A DNA stretch of 64,000 nt from Halorussus limi (GCF_023238205.1 NZ_CP096659.1:2249626-2313625); one strand, 5' to 3'; shown: positions 24,917-34,296, numbered from the stretch's first letter. The notes: generated by a model not told the origin, from the sequence alone. Made by a program: numbers and translations.

Positions 24917-25816
24917 ATGAGGGTGACGCGTCTCGTGGACGACTATCTGTTCGGGTGGGTGCTGCTGGCGGTCGCGCTCGGGGTGGCGGTTCCCGAACTC
25001 GCCGCCATCGTCCGATTCTCGACCCCGATTCTCGCGGTCATGGTCGGCAGCGTCTCGCTGACGCTCTCGGCGTCGAGGTTCCTGTCGGTGGACCGGTCGG
25101 CACTCGCCCGCATCCTCCTCGGCCACGCTGCCATGCCGGTGGTCGCGTTCGGCGTCGCCCGCGCCCTCGGTCTCTCGCCCGGTCTGACCGCGGGGTTCGT
25201 CCTGCTCGGCGCGGTCACGCCCGAACTGGTGACGCCGACGATGACCGCGCTGGCGGACGGCGACACCGCGCTCGCCTCGACCGCGCTGGTAATCATCGGC
25301 GTCGGAAGCACGCTGTTCACGCCGCTGGCGGTCGCGGCGCTGCTCGGCGCGGGCCTCGAAATCGACGGCTGGCGCATCGCCGAGAGTCTGGCGGTCGCGG
25401 TCGTCGCTCCCATGGCAGTCGCGGTCGGTGCGCGGACGCGATGGACCGACCGCGTCGGCCGGTACGACGAGTACTACACGACCGTCTCGGCGGTCATGGT
25501 GGTCGTCATCATCGGCGGCGTCACCGCGGCGAACGCCGACCTGATTCGGGGCGAGACGGGTCTACTCCTCTCGGTCGGGGTCGGCGCGCTCGCGGTCAAC
25601 CTCGCGGGCTACGCGCTCGGATGGGTCGGCACGCTGTCGGCGGACGGTCCGGTTCGCGTCGCCAGCACCCTCTCGGTCGGGATGCGGGACTTCGCGGTCG
25701 CGGCGGCGCTCGTGACCGCCGCGGGGTTCCCCGCGAGCGCGTCGCTCCCGGCCGTGCTGTTCGGTATCGTGGAGATGGCGACCAGCGCGTTTCTCGCCCG
25801 GCGGTTCGCCGAGTAG
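24917..25816 (+). CDS. Bile acid:sodium symporter (BASS) family transporter
   Basis: 299 aa with about nine to ten membrane segments. The first half has GAVTPELVTPTMTALADGDT, matching the conserved discontinuous-helix region of BASS transporters, and the second half has LSVGMRDFAVAAALV, the matching repeat. These are Na+-coupled carriers for organic anions; the substrate is unknown (pantoate, keto-acids and bile acids are used by relatives). ATG at 24917, divergent from the CRM gene with 87 bases between starts. Confidence 0.85.
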   Translation: MRVTRLVDDYLFGWVLLAVALGVAVPELAAIVRFSTPILAVMVGSVSLTLSASRFLSVDRSALARILLGHAAMPVVAFGVARALGLSPGLTAGFVLLGAVTPELVTPTMTALADGDTALASTALVIIGVGSTLFTPLAVAALLGAGLEIDGWRIAESLAVAVVAPMAVAVGARTRWTDRVGRYDEYYTTVSAVMVVVIIGGVTAANADLIRGETGLLLSVGVGALAVNLAGYALGWVGTLSADGPVRVASTLSVGMRDFAVAAALVTAAGFPASASLPAVLFGIVEMATSAFLARRFAE

Positions 25817-25891
25817 CTTCGGCGTCGTGGCTGGGCGGCGGTGGGGCGTCGCTGGGGCAGCACTCGGGCGGCCGCGAGAAACTGTTCGACG

Positions 25892-27490
25892 CTATCCGCC
25901 CGTCGAGAGTTGCGCGCGGACGACCGCCGTCACCTCGTCGCTCGACAGGTCGCCGAGACGCGAGTCCTCGCCGAGCGTCTCCATGATGGTCGCGGGTTGT
26001 TCGTTAAACGTGAACTCGATGAACATCCCTGAGGACGGCCCGTGGCTCTTGCGCTCGGACTCCACGATAGAGTAGGTCGTCAGCTCTTTCATCTTGTTGA
26101 CGTAGGTCTCTTGGTGGTACTGGTCGGCGTCGAGCGCGTCGGTGAGGAAGCAGTAGACCCGATACCCCGTCGTACTCCGGGCGGAACTGTTCCCGGCCTC
26201 GTTCGCCACGGCGGCGGTCGCGTAGAGACAGAGCTTCTTCTGGGTGCTGATGCCCCGCGTCACTTCGAGGACGCGGTTGCGCTCGACCTTGTCTTGGGCT
26301 TTCCGGACGTGCTGTTCGGCGACCCGGTCGGCGCCCTCGCGTTCCGCGAGGTCGCCCGCCACGCGCATCAGGTCGATGGCTTTGCGGGCGTCGCCGTGGT
26401 TCTGGGCGGCGAACGCGGCCGCGAGCGGAATCACGTCGTCCTGCAACACGTCGTCTCGGAAGGCGTCTTCGCGATGGCGGAGAATCGCGCGGAGTTGGTT
26501 GGCGTCGTAGTCGTCGAAGTGGACGTCCTCGGGCGTGAACGAACTCAGCGCCCGACTCCCGACCGATTCGAGCATCTTCGTGTCGTTCGTGATGGCCGCG
26601 ATGGAGACCTGCGCGGTGATGTCGTTGCTCGACCCGGCCCGCGAGAGCTGGTAGAGGAGTCGCGAGAACGCGGGTTGGTCCTTGTCGCGCCGCCCGACGA
26701 GCATGTCGAGTTCGTCGAGGACGAACACGACCGTGTCGTAGTTCTCGTTGACCAGTCGGTAGAGTTCCCGCCACTTCTCCTTGGTCGAGACGCCGTGCTG
26801 TGGCACTTCCAGCGGAACGCCCGCTTCGTCGGCGACCTTCATCGCGAGTTCGTAGACGGCCGACCCGAGCGTACCGATGTCTTGGCAGTTCATCTCGATG
26901 ACGCCGAACCGAATCCCCCGGCTATCGCAGAGGCGGCCGATGTTCTCGCACACCGCATTGATGATGAGCGACTTCCCCGTGCCCGACGGCCCGTAGAGAA
27001 AGAGGTTCGGCGGCCGGTTGTCGCCGATTGCGACCCGGAGCATCTTCGTCACCTGCGTCAACTGCTCGTCGCGGCCGACGATGCGTTCCTCCTCTACCAC
27101 CTCGTTCGGATTGAGCAGCGACCGATTCCGGATGAGCGACTGCTGTTCGTCGAAGTCCAGCAGCATCTCCTCGATGGACTTCGACTCGTCGCCGGGGGCG
27201 ACTGCGTCCTCCGGTTCGAGCGTTTCCCCCGGTTCGAGTGGTTCGCTCTGCTCGACGTTCTCTTCCGAATCAAGTGTCTCGTCTGAACGGCCCGTCCCGC
27301 CCGAACTGATCGCCTCGTCCGAACCGACCGTCGCTGCTCGCTCGGCAGTGTCACCCGACTTGACCGTTTTCTCCGGGTCGCCCGCGTCCACCGCCTTGTC
27401 CTTCGGGTCCGTGGAGAGCGAATCGGCCTCGTCGTCGCGGAGAGAAGGGTCCCCCTCTTCGGTATCTCCAACTGAGGCGTCGGAATCCAT
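25892..27490 (-). CDS. orc1: Orc1/Cdc6 replication initiator
   Basis: 532 aa AAA+ initiator. Walker A GPSGTGKS (167-174), Walker B VLDELD (257-262), sensor 2 HGDARKAIDLMR and a C-terminal winged helix that binds origin boxes. It is longer than the usual 400 or so residues because of an N-terminal extension of about 105 residues, very acidic and low-complexity (SDETLDSEE, EPLEPGETLEPED), of unknown role. The gene reads away from the origin-like repeat region at 27.6-28.25 kb, the usual initiator and origin arrangement in haloarchaea. ATG 27490. Confidence 0.95.
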   Translation of the reverse strand: MDSDASVGDTEEGDPSLRDDEADSLSTDPKDKAVDAGDPEKTVKSGDTAERAATVGSDEAISSGGTGRSDETLDSEENVEQSEPLEPGETLEPEDAVAPGDESKSIEEMLLDFDEQQSLIRNRSLLNPNEVVEEERIVGRDEQLTQVTKMLRVAIGDNRPPNLFLYGPSGTGKSLIINAVCENIGRLCDSRGIRFGVIEMNCQDIGTLGSAVYELAMKVADEAGVPLEVPQHGVSTKEKWRELYRLVNENYDTVVFVLDELDMLVGRRDKDQPAFSRLLYQLSRAGSSNDITAQVSIAAITNDTKMLESVGSRALSSFTPEDVHFDDYDANQLRAILRHREDAFRDDVLQDDVIPLAAAFAAQNHGDARKAIDLMRVAGDLAEREGADRVAEQHVRKAQDKVERNRVLEVTRGISTQKKLCLYATAAVANEAGNSSARSTTGYRVYCFLTDALDADQYHQETYVNKMKELTTYSIVESERKSHGPSSGMFIEFTFNEQPATIMETLGEDSRLGDLSSDEVTAVVRAQLSTGG

Positions 27491-27617
27491 GCTACGGGCG
27501 TCTCGGTCCTCCCATTAAACCTTGCCGTTATCGATGTGTATTCCGCCTCCAGGTTCACCGACGATAGCGTATTCTCGCGGTTCAGTGCTACGCGCTCGGC
27601 TTTTCGGGGGGTGTTGA

Positions 27618-28249
27618 CGAAGTGTTCGTGTCGAGTGGAACGTCACTTTCTCGCCACTGATTGTGGATTTACGTCCAATAGAGAGACACCTCTATCGAAG
27701 TGTTCGGGGAGGGACGGTGGGTGGGAGGCCGTCCGATTACGGTCGATTCGGAGTTCACGTTCGGAATCTCGGACTAGACGTGGTTTCGATGCGTTCCGGG
27801 GTTCTATCTACCTGTTCGTATCCCCTTCTAGAGAGACCTCCCACTCACCTCTATCGAAGTGTTCGATGTGTTCCGTAGTTCGGAGTGCCGTGAAGACGAA
27901 GGCGAATCGAGAAAGTGGTGATACGTGATGTAGGGTTGAATGACAGTGGAACGTAGTGTGATGGGGAGTACCAGTGGGACGTGGTGAAACGGTAGAATCG
28001 AGATAGCCGAGCGAAGACTAAGCGACCAGAACTCTCCGTCGGACGGTCGAATGCACCGAACGCCGGAACACTTCGATAGAGGTGTCTCTCCGTCCATCGC
28101 CGTCGTTCGCTACACTTCGATAGACGTGTCCCCGGCCGGGGAGGCGCGCCGAACGCTACACGACTGAAATCCGATAGAACACTTCGATAGAGGTGTGTGA
28201 CTGACTCTCTTCCTGTTTCGATTACAAATCGATAGAGGTGTCCCTCCCC
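27618..28249. other. Replication origin with origin-recognition-box-like repeats
   Basis: Six copies of a repeat with consensus GAACACTTCGATAGAGGTGTCTC lie in the 843-base gap beside orc1. Two near orc1 read on the minus strand (27683-27705, 27846-27864). Four on the far side read on the plus strand (28066-28088, 28111-28133 with one change, 28177-28199, 28224-28249 degenerate on the left). A half box CGAAGTGTTCG is at 27619-27629. Each box has near-symmetric ends, ACAC...GTGT. The two clusters face each other across about 200 bases of lower GC (27865-28065), the likely unwinding region. Position, inverted clusters and the adjacent initiator support an origin. Confidence 0.85.
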
Positions 28250-28333
28250 GTTGAGTCGCCGAACGCGGTCACACTCGGACGCGTTCGTCGCCGACCCACG
28301 TGCTACCCCGGCGTGCCGACTCCGCGAGCGCGC

Positions 28334-28609
28334 TCATTCGTAGGGATACCGGGCTTGCTCGCCGCAGTCGCAGGTGACGACGACGTGGCCGTCCTGTAGC
28401 CTGACGCGGGCGTTCTTTCCCGGTCGAAGGTAAACGTCGCAGGCGTCGCAGGTGAAGCGCTTGAACTCCGTGGGAAGCGAGAGTCGGTTGCGCTCGGCCA
28501 ACCGACGCGCGAGTCGAACGTAGTCTCTGGCGCGGTCGTCGTGACACTCCGCGGCGGCCTCGCGGGCGAGCGAAGCGAGTCGCTCGATGCGCTCTTGAGC
28601 TATCGTCAT
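28334..28609 (-). CDS. rnp4: RNase P protein component 4 (Rpp21 homologue)
   Basis: 91 aa from ATG 28609; a longer frame upstream is not conserved in character. The N-terminal two-helix part (IAQERIERLASLAREAA...ARDYVRLARRLAERNRL) and zinc ribbon (C54, C57, C80, C82; CDACDVYLRPG then VTCDCGEQARYPYE) match archaeal Rpp21/Rnp4. The second pair is CxC rather than CxxC. It works with Rnp1, 2 and 3 to help the RNase P RNA remove tRNA 5' leaders. It lies on the far side of the origin from orc1. Confidence 0.93.
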   Translation of the reverse strand: MTIAQERIERLASLAREAAAECHDDRARDYVRLARRLAERNRLSLPTEFKRFTCDACDVYLRPGKNARVRLQDGHVVVTCDCGEQARYPYE

Positions 28610-28940
28610 GAAGTATGGGAATGGGGGGTGGGGGTTTCCGGGGCGAGACAGGACAAGGATAGAAGGTTCCTGTGTTGCCCCATGGGGCCAATTCTCGGAG
28701 TGGATAATATAGTTTTTGGTTTTCACTCGATGGAACTGATTTCTCGGCAGAGGATATGAAATGATGCCATTATTTGAAACGAGGACCACCTTCGACCGGA
28801 CGTCGACTCGTTCGCGTCGCCGTTCGGCGTGGTCGCTCCGTTCCGGTAGGGTTTTGTCGGGGCCGACGCATCGCTCGGACAGTGACAGGGCTGTACGGCC
28901 GCCGAACCGACGTCTTCGAATCTGCACCCGAGAGACGACA
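28610..28940. other. Divergent intergenic region between rnp4 and a glycosyltransferase gene
   Basis: 331 bases with no gene. The stretch 28700-28790 is AT-rich, with GGATAATATAG near 28703 and GATATGAAATGATG near 28754, so promoters for both flanking genes are plausible here. CCCCATGGGGCC near 28679 is a short palindrome. No RNA-like structure is recognised. Confidence 0.4.
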
Positions 28941-29948
28941 ATGCGAGTGAGCCACTACTTCGAGTGGGAGGAGTACATCACGGGCGGCCACGCCCAGTCG
29001 GTGGACAACCAGCGCAAGATACTGGACCGCCACGGCATCGAGTACACCGCCGAACCGACCCTCGACGCCGACCTGCTCCACCTCAACAACATGGGCCCGA
29101 AGTCGCTCTACTACGCCAAGCGCGCCCGGCGCGCTGGCGTCCCGGTCCTCGTCCACACTCACCAGACCGCCGAGGACTTCGAGGAGAGCTTCGCGTTCTC
29201 GAACGCCCTCGCCAAACCGATGAAGCCCTACCTCCGGTACGCCTACTCGCTGGCCGACCACCTCGTCTGTCCCTCCGAACACAACCGGCGGGTCGTCGAG
29301 GCGTACGCCGACGCGCCCAAGACCGTCATCAGCAACGGGTTCGACCCCGCGAAGGTCGAGGGCCACGACGACGAGTCGCTCCGGCAGAAATACCTCGACC
29401 GCTACGACCTCGACCCGCCGGTGGTCTTCAACGTCGGCCACGTCATCAAGCGCAAGGGACTGGAGGCATTCGTCGAGACCGCCCGCGAGATGCCCGACCT
29501 CGACTTCGTCTGGTTCGGCTACCTCAACCCCGCGGGCGGCGAACTCGACCGGTTCCTCAAGAGCAGGGACACCAAGCGACTCGTCGAGAGCGCGCCCGAC
29601 AACTGCCAGTTCACGGGCTACGTCGAGGACATCGAAGGCGCGTTCGCGGCGGGCGACGTGTTCTTCTGGCCGAGCAAGAACGAGAACGAGGGCATCGCGC
29701 TGCTCGAAGCGATGTCCTGTGGTAAGCCGCTGGTCATCCGGGACATTCCGACCTACGAGTGGCTCGAAGATGGCACCCACTGCCTGAAAGCGAGCGGCGC
29801 GGTCACGGACTTCGCCGCGAACCTCGACCGCCTGCGCGACCCCGACCTGCGCGAGCAGTTGGGTGCCAACGCCGCCGCGAAGAGCCGCGAGTTCGAACTC
29901 GACGCCGTCGGCGACGACCTCGTGTCGCTGTACCGAAGATTGGCGTGA
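28941..29948 (+). CDS. GT4-family glycosyltransferase
   Basis: 335 aa GT-B glycosyltransferase. The N-terminal acceptor domain begins MRVSHYFEWEEYITGGHAQS, and the C-terminal donor domain has NVGHVIKRKGL and the nucleotide-sugar motif SKNENEGIALLEAMSCGKP with the E-x7-E pair. It transfers a sugar to lipid or glycan acceptors on the cytoplasmic face of the membrane; the acceptor is unknown. ATG 28941 is chosen because the upstream in-frame extension is Arg-rich and lies across promoter-like AT-rich DNA. A second GT4 gene follows 87 bases downstream. Confidence 0.9.
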   Translation: MRVSHYFEWEEYITGGHAQSVDNQRKILDRHGIEYTAEPTLDADLLHLNNMGPKSLYYAKRARRAGVPVLVHTHQTAEDFEESFAFSNALAKPMKPYLRYAYSLADHLVCPSEHNRRVVEAYADAPKTVISNGFDPAKVEGHDDESLRQKYLDRYDLDPPVVFNVGHVIKRKGLEAFVETAREMPDLDFVWFGYLNPAGGELDRFLKSRDTKRLVESAPDNCQFTGYVEDIEGAFAAGDVFFWPSKNENEGIALLEAMSCGKPLVIRDIPTYEWLEDGTHCLKASGAVTDFAANLDRLRDPDLREQLGANAAAKSREFELDAVGDDLVSLYRRLA

Positions 29949-30035
29949 CGGTCCGCTTTCGACGGTTCGACCCCGACGTGCGACCCTGAGCGGACTTCAA
30001 AAGGACTTAACTACCGGTTGCCAAAGAGGCCAACA

Positions 30036-31139
30036 ATGGAACGGGTCGCCGCGTTCACCGACACCTACCTGCCGACCGTCAACGGCGTGACCTACACCAT
30101 CGCGTCGTGGCGCGAGCGGTGGGAACGAGCGGGCGGCCGCATGGACGTGGTCTACCCCAACGCCGACGGTCACCGACCGAGCGACGGTGAGCATCCGGTC
30201 GGGAGCCTCCCGCTTCCCTTCTACGACGGCTTCCGACTCGGGACGCCGAAGGTGCCCGCGGCGGTCAGAGACGCCGAAGTCGTCCACGCTCACACGCCCT
30301 TCAACATCGGTCTCGGCGGTCTGCGACTCGCCCGGAAGACGGACGTGCCACTGGTGGCTTCGTACCACACTCCCACTCGCGAGTACGCCGCGTACGTCTC
30401 GCCGACCGACTCCGTCGCGTCGCTGGTCGGGCGGGTCTCCGAGGCCTACGAGCGGTGGTTCTACGGCCGGGCCGACGCGGTGCTGGCGCCCTCGTCGGCG
30501 ACCCGCGACCATCTCACTGAGGAGGTCGGCGTGGACACGGACGTCGAGGTCGTACCGAACGGTATCGACACCGAACGGTTCCAACCCGTCGAGACCGACG
30601 ACTTTCTCGCCCGCCACGACCTCCGGGACGACCGACCCCTCGTCGGCTACACCGGGCGACACGGCTACGAGAAGCGCCTCTCGGAACTGGTCGCGGCCGC
30701 CGCCGACATGGACGTGACGGTCGTCTTCGGCGGCGACGGCCCGGCCCGAGAGGACTTGGAGGCCCAAGCAAGCGACCTCGGCGCCGACGCCCGGTTCCTC
30801 GGCTTCCTCGAACGCGAGGAGATGCCCGCGTTCTACTCGGCGCTCGACGCCTTCGCGTTCCCGAGTCCGGTCGAGACGCAGGGACTGGTCGCGCTCGAAG
30901 CCAACGCCTGCGGGACGCCCGTCGTGGGCGCGAACGCGGGCGCGCTGGCCGACACCATCGACGACGGAGAGACCGGCTACCACTACGAGAGCGGAAACAT
31001 CGACGACTTCCGGGCCGCGATTCGCCGGACGCTGACCGACCGCGACGACCTGCGCGAGCGGTGTCTGGCGCGCCGCGACGAGGTCAGCGTCGAACACGCC
31101 GTCGAGAAGTTGCGGGACGTGTACGACCGCATCCGGTAA
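30036..31139 (+). CDS. GT4-family glycosyltransferase
   Basis: 367 aa from ATG 30036, the start that fits a TATA-like element (TTCAAAAGGACTTAA) at 29997-30011. The N-terminal domain shows FTDTYLPTVNGVTYTIASW and VVHAHTPFNIGLGGL; the C-terminal domain shows GYTGRHGYEKRL, FGGDGPAREDL and SPVETQGLVALEANACGTP with the E-x7-E pair. It resembles the group of diacylglycerol or mannosyl-type GT4 enzymes, probably making glycolipids or glycoprotein glycans. It may share a role with the neighbouring GT4 protein, but their sequences are not close. Confidence 0.9.
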   Translation: MERVAAFTDTYLPTVNGVTYTIASWRERWERAGGRMDVVYPNADGHRPSDGEHPVGSLPLPFYDGFRLGTPKVPAAVRDAEVVHAHTPFNIGLGGLRLARKTDVPLVASYHTPTREYAAYVSPTDSVASLVGRVSEAYERWFYGRADAVLAPSSATRDHLTEEVGVDTDVEVVPNGIDTERFQPVETDDFLARHDLRDDRPLVGYTGRHGYEKRLSELVAAAADMDVTVVFGGDGPAREDLEAQASDLGADARFLGFLEREEMPAFYSALDAFAFPSPVETQGLVALEANACGTPVVGANAGALADTIDDGETGYHYESGNIDDFRAAIRRTLTDRDDLRERCLARRDEVSVEHAVEKLRDVYDRIR

Positions 31140-31199
31140 TCGGCCGCCGACGCTGACATATTCCGTACTTTATAAGACGTAGCGGACCCAGCTAAAAGC

Positions 31200-32249
31200 A
31201 TGACTATCTCAGATGCCACCCTCGGCGCGGGTTTCGACGCGCTTCCGGGCCAAGCCGCGGTGCTGGACCGGTCGGGTCGCATCCTCGCGACGAACCGGGC
31301 GTGGCGCGAGTTCGGGGCGGCGAGCGGCGTGGACCGCGACCACGTCGGGCAGAACTACCTGACCGTCTGTGACGCGAGCAACGACGAGGAGGCGGTCCGG
31401 ACGGGCGAGGCGATTCGGTCGCTGGTCGAGGGCGAACGCGAAGCGGTCTCCGTCGAGTACCCCTGCCACTCGCCCGACCGGAGACGGTGGTTCACGATGC
31501 GGGCCGTCACGTTCGTCCACGACGCCGAGTCGTACGTGCTGGTCCACCACCACGAGGTCACCGAGCGCAAGCGCGCTGAATTGGAACTCGCGGCCCAGAA
31601 CGACCGACTCGAAACGGTGACGAGCGTGCTGAGTCACGACCTCCGCAACCCGCTGAACGTGGCGCTCGGCCGTGCCGAACTCCTCGACGGCGAAGACGCC
31701 GAGATTCTGGTCCGGTCGCTCGAACGAATGGAGGCCATCGTGGAGGACGCGCTGGTGTTGGCGGCCGACGACCCCGTGGGCGACGCGCGGACGGTCGAAC
31801 TGGACGCGTGCGCCGAGAGCGCGTGGCAGCAGGTCGAGACGGGAGACGCCGCGCTATCCGTCGCGGAGTCGGCCGCGTTCTCGGCCGATTCGAGTCTGCT
31901 GGCGCACGTCTTCGAGAACCTGTTCCGGAACGCGGTAGAACACGGTGCGACCACAGTGACGGTCGGTGCGTTCGAGGGCGGGTTCTACGTCGAGGACGAC
32001 GGCCCCGGCGTCCCGTCGGCCGACCGCGACGCGGTCTTCGAGGCCAACTACTCGACCACCGCCGACGGGACAGGTCTCGGTCTCGCCATCGTGAAACAGG
32101 TCGTCGACGCTCACGGCTGGTCGGTCCGCGTAACCGAGAGCGTCGGCGACGGCGACGAGGGGCGCCCCCGAAAAGTTCAGTCGGACGGCGGCCCGGAGAC
32201 GTCGGCGTCCGGGCCGAACCGCGGCGCGCGCTTCGAGGTGTCGTTTTAG
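31200..32249 (+). CDS. PAS-domain sensor histidine kinase
   Basis: 349 aa cytoplasmic kinase. PAS domain at about 15-125 (VLDRSGRILATNRAW...SYVLVHHHEVTERK). The dimerisation helix carries H-box SVLSHDLRNPLNVALGRAEL with His146. The ATPase domain has N-box FENLFRNAVEHG, G1 EDDGPGVPSADR and G2 TADGTGLGLAIVKQ. No membrane segments and no receiver domain or partner gene nearby. This orphan architecture is common in haloarchaea. The last codons overlap the convergent HD gene's stop by four bases. ATG 31200. Confidence 0.93.
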   Translation: MTISDATLGAGFDALPGQAAVLDRSGRILATNRAWREFGAASGVDRDHVGQNYLTVCDASNDEEAVRTGEAIRSLVEGEREAVSVEYPCHSPDRRRWFTMRAVTFVHDAESYVLVHHHEVTERKRAELELAAQNDRLETVTSVLSHDLRNPLNVALGRAELLDGEDAEILVRSLERMEAIVEDALVLAADDPVGDARTVELDACAESAWQQVETGDAALSVAESAAFSADSSLLAHVFENLFRNAVEHGATTVTVGAFEGGFYVEDDGPGVPSADRDAVFEANYSTTADGTGLGLAIVKQVVDAHGWSVRVTESVGDGDEGRPRKVQSDGGPETSASGPNRGARFEVSF

Positions 32250-33070
32250 AGTTCGACCCGCTCGACCAGATTGTTCTCGCCGTCGCGGATGTTGACCGCG
32301 ACGATGCGGATGTCGTTCTCCAGCCCCGAATCGCGGAGTTTCGCCTTCAACAGGTTGTCCACCTGATAGACGCCCGCGGCGTTCAGCATCTCGATTTCGA
32401 CGAGAACGGGCACGGCGTCGCCGGCCATCAGCGAGACGCGCTGGATGGCCTGACTGGAGACGGTGTCGATGCCTCGGCCGCCCTTCTCGTAGGGCATGCG
32501 CGAGCGACCCTTCTCCATGTCGAGGGCATCGGCGACTCGGACGACGCCCGCCTCGGTCGTGAGCGGGTCCTCCTCGGTGTGGTGACAGAGGATGGCGTGG
32601 AGGACCTCGCCCTTGACCCGGACGACCTCCTCGGTGCCGTAGAAGTCGAACTGGGGGAGGATGCGGTCGAGCAGATCGGCCGCGAGCGGAATCGACCAGT
32701 AGGCGTGTTCGTCGCGGTGGACGACGTGACCGATGTCGTGGATGGTCGCCGCCAGCGCGACGATGACGCTCTCGTCGGCCTCGTCGAGACCCTGTTCGGA
32801 CGCGCCGTTGAACTCGACGCCGCCCCGCTTGAGCAGGTCGTACAGGCCGAGCGCGCGGTTGCGGACGATGGAGATGTGCTTGCGCCCGTGGTCGTTGTAC
32901 CCCTTCCGGACGACCGGGTTGACGTTCTGGGCGTCGAGGTAGGTCTGTATCTCGGGGTCGTCCCGGACGAACGCCAGCACCTCGTTGAGGCGGTGGTCGG
33001 GGAAGGCGTGTTCGGCGTCGGGGTCGTAGGTGCGACTGTCGTCGGACTCCTCGGCGTCGGTGTCGCTCAT
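32246..33070 (-). CDS. HD-domain phosphohydrolase
   Basis: 274 aa. HD motifs are intact: NDHGRKHISIVRNRA, then ATIHDIGHVVHRDEH with the HD pair, VLHAILCHHTEEDP, and VVRVADALDMEKGRSR with the distal Asp. This matches an archaeal HD subfamily predicted to hydrolyse nucleotides or cyclic nucleotides. Substrate unknown. A C-terminal segment of about 60 residues (GVYQVDNLLKAKLRDSG...NIRDGENNLVERVEL) is beta-rich and unassigned. It converges on the histidine kinase gene, the stop codons overlapping by four bases. Confidence 0.85.
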   Translation of the reverse strand: MSDTDAEESDDSRTYDPDAEHAFPDHRLNEVLAFVRDDPEIQTYLDAQNVNPVVRKGYNDHGRKHISIVRNRALGLYDLLKRGGVEFNGASEQGLDEADESVIVALAATIHDIGHVVHRDEHAYWSIPLAADLLDRILPQFDFYGTEEVVRVKGEVLHAILCHHTEEDPLTTEAGVVRVADALDMEKGRSRMPYEKGGRGIDTVSSQAIQRVSLMAGDAVPVLVEIEMLNAAGVYQVDNLLKAKLRDSGLENDIRIVAVNIRDGENNLVERVEL

Positions 33071-33224
33071 ACCGGATAGTCGTGCCCGAGCAGAAAAAGC
33101 CCTCGGCCGCGGGTTTCGGTCCGCGGGCCACCGCGAATTCGCCCGAGACGAACGACTCTCTCACGAGCGAATTCGGTAAATTTCGGAGCGAGTCCGACGG
33201 AAGAGTCCGCGGACGGACTCTCGA

Positions 33225-33698
33225 TTACTCGGCCGCTTCGGTCGCGGCGTCCACGACTTCGTCGTAGTCGGGTTCGACGCCGGGGTCGTCGCTGACCCAC
33301 TCGTACGCGACTTCGCCGTCGTCGTCCACGACGAAGACCGCGCGCTTGGCGACGCCGTAGTAGCCCATGTCGTCGAAGTCCATCTCGACGTCGTAGTCGT
33401 CGATTATCTCCTTGTTCGAGTCGCTGACGAGACCGAAACTGAGGTCCTGCTGGTCGCGGAACTCGTTGAGCGAGAACGGCGCGTCCACGCTGACGCCGTA
33501 GACGGTCGCGTCCTCGAAGTCGTCGAGGTTCTCCTCGAACGTGGCCATCTCGGTGGTGCAGACCCCGGTGAACGCGCCGGGGAAGAACGCGAGGACGATG
33601 GGTGCCTCGTCGAGGTTCTCCGAGAGGGTGAACTCCTCGACGTCGCCGTTCGCGAGCGGTGCGGTGAAATCCGGTGCGGTGTCTCCGACTTCGACCAT
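33225..33698 (-). CDS. Peroxiredoxin (AhpC/TSA family, 1-Cys)
   Basis: 157 aa thiol peroxidase that reduces hydroperoxides. The active site is FFPGAFTGVCTTEM with peroxidatic Cys47, and Arg in VAKRAVFVVD is a conserved partner. No other Cys is present, so it works as a 1-Cys enzyme with an external thiol. ATG 33698 is supported by TATA-like TTTTC on the minus strand centred about 28 bases upstream; the longer in-frame extension lacks family similarity. The 322 bases to tatA hold only the two promoters. Confidence 0.92.
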   Translation of the reverse strand: MVEVGDTAPDFTAPLANGDVEEFTLSENLDEAPIVLAFFPGAFTGVCTTEMATFEENLDDFEDATVYGVSVDAPFSLNEFRDQQDLSFGLVSDSNKEIIDDYDVEMDFDDMGYYGVAKRAVFVVDDDGEVAYEWVSDDPGVEPDYDEVVDAATEAAE

Positions 33699-33992
33699 GT
33701 GTACCCGGACGTTCGTGCGTCGGCGAAAAGACAGTTCCGAATCCCGCAGGCGGTTCCTCGTTTCGTGGCCCATCTCGTTCTCTTCCGACATCTGCGGATG
33801 AGCGGGACGAAACCGACGACGGACAACGACGGCCAGCGACGGACCGAAACGGACGGCGACGAGTCCGGAGTCTCGACGCGGCGTCGGCTTGACCGCGGGA
33901 TTTCCGGCCACCGTCTCGGAAACCCCGCGCGTCGCTCGGTGCGGACGCGTTCGGCCGATTCCCGGCGTCGCACAACGAGCAAAAAGCCTATA

Positions 33993-33999
33993 GTTTAGA
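33993..33999 (+). promoter_or_regulatory. tatA promoter
   Basis: GTTTAGA centred 25 bases before ATG 34021, within AT-rich CCTATAGTTTAGAATC. It implies a leaderless transcript. Confidence 0.5.
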
Positions 34000-34020
34000 A
34001 TCAGTTATCCTCAGGTAGAG

Positions 34021-34296
34021 ATGGTACAGATGATTCCACTGTTCGGACCCGTGCCGGGCGGGATGGAGATGATGGTTATCCTCCTCATCGCCGTCCTGCT
34101 GTTCGGCGCGAACAAGATTCCGAAACTCGCCCGCTCGACCGGCGAGGCGATGGGCGAGTTCAAGAAGGGGCGTCAGGAAGTCGAAGAAGAACTCCAGGAG
34201 ATGCAGGAGGGCGGCACGGAGTCGCTCAACACCGACACCGAGCCGGTGACCGAGACGGAGACGGACACCGGCACCACCGACGCCAGTAACGAATAA
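34021..34296 (+). CDS. tatA: Twin-arginine translocase subunit TatA
   Basis: 91 aa. One N-terminal membrane helix (about 15-31, MEMMVILLIAVLLFGANKIP), the FG hinge, then the amphipathic helix KLARSTGEAMGEFKKG and an acidic tail, the standard TatA layout. It forms the protein-conducting oligomer of the Tat pathway, which haloarchaea use for much of their folded-protein export. The tail TDTEPVTETETDT is low-complexity and variable in the family. tatC is not in the window. The tRNA-Arg gene begins 15 bases after the stop. Confidence 0.95.
   Translation: MVQMIPLFGPVPGGMEMMVILLIAVLLFGANKIPKLARSTGEAMGEFKKGRQEVEEELQEMQEGGTESLNTDTEPVTETETDTGTTDASNE

Noticed and set aside
27618-28249. Possible CRISPR array in the repeats next to orc1
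   Set aside because: Spacing is irregular, two copies are inverted, there are no similar-length spacers and no cas genes. An origin explains the pattern better.
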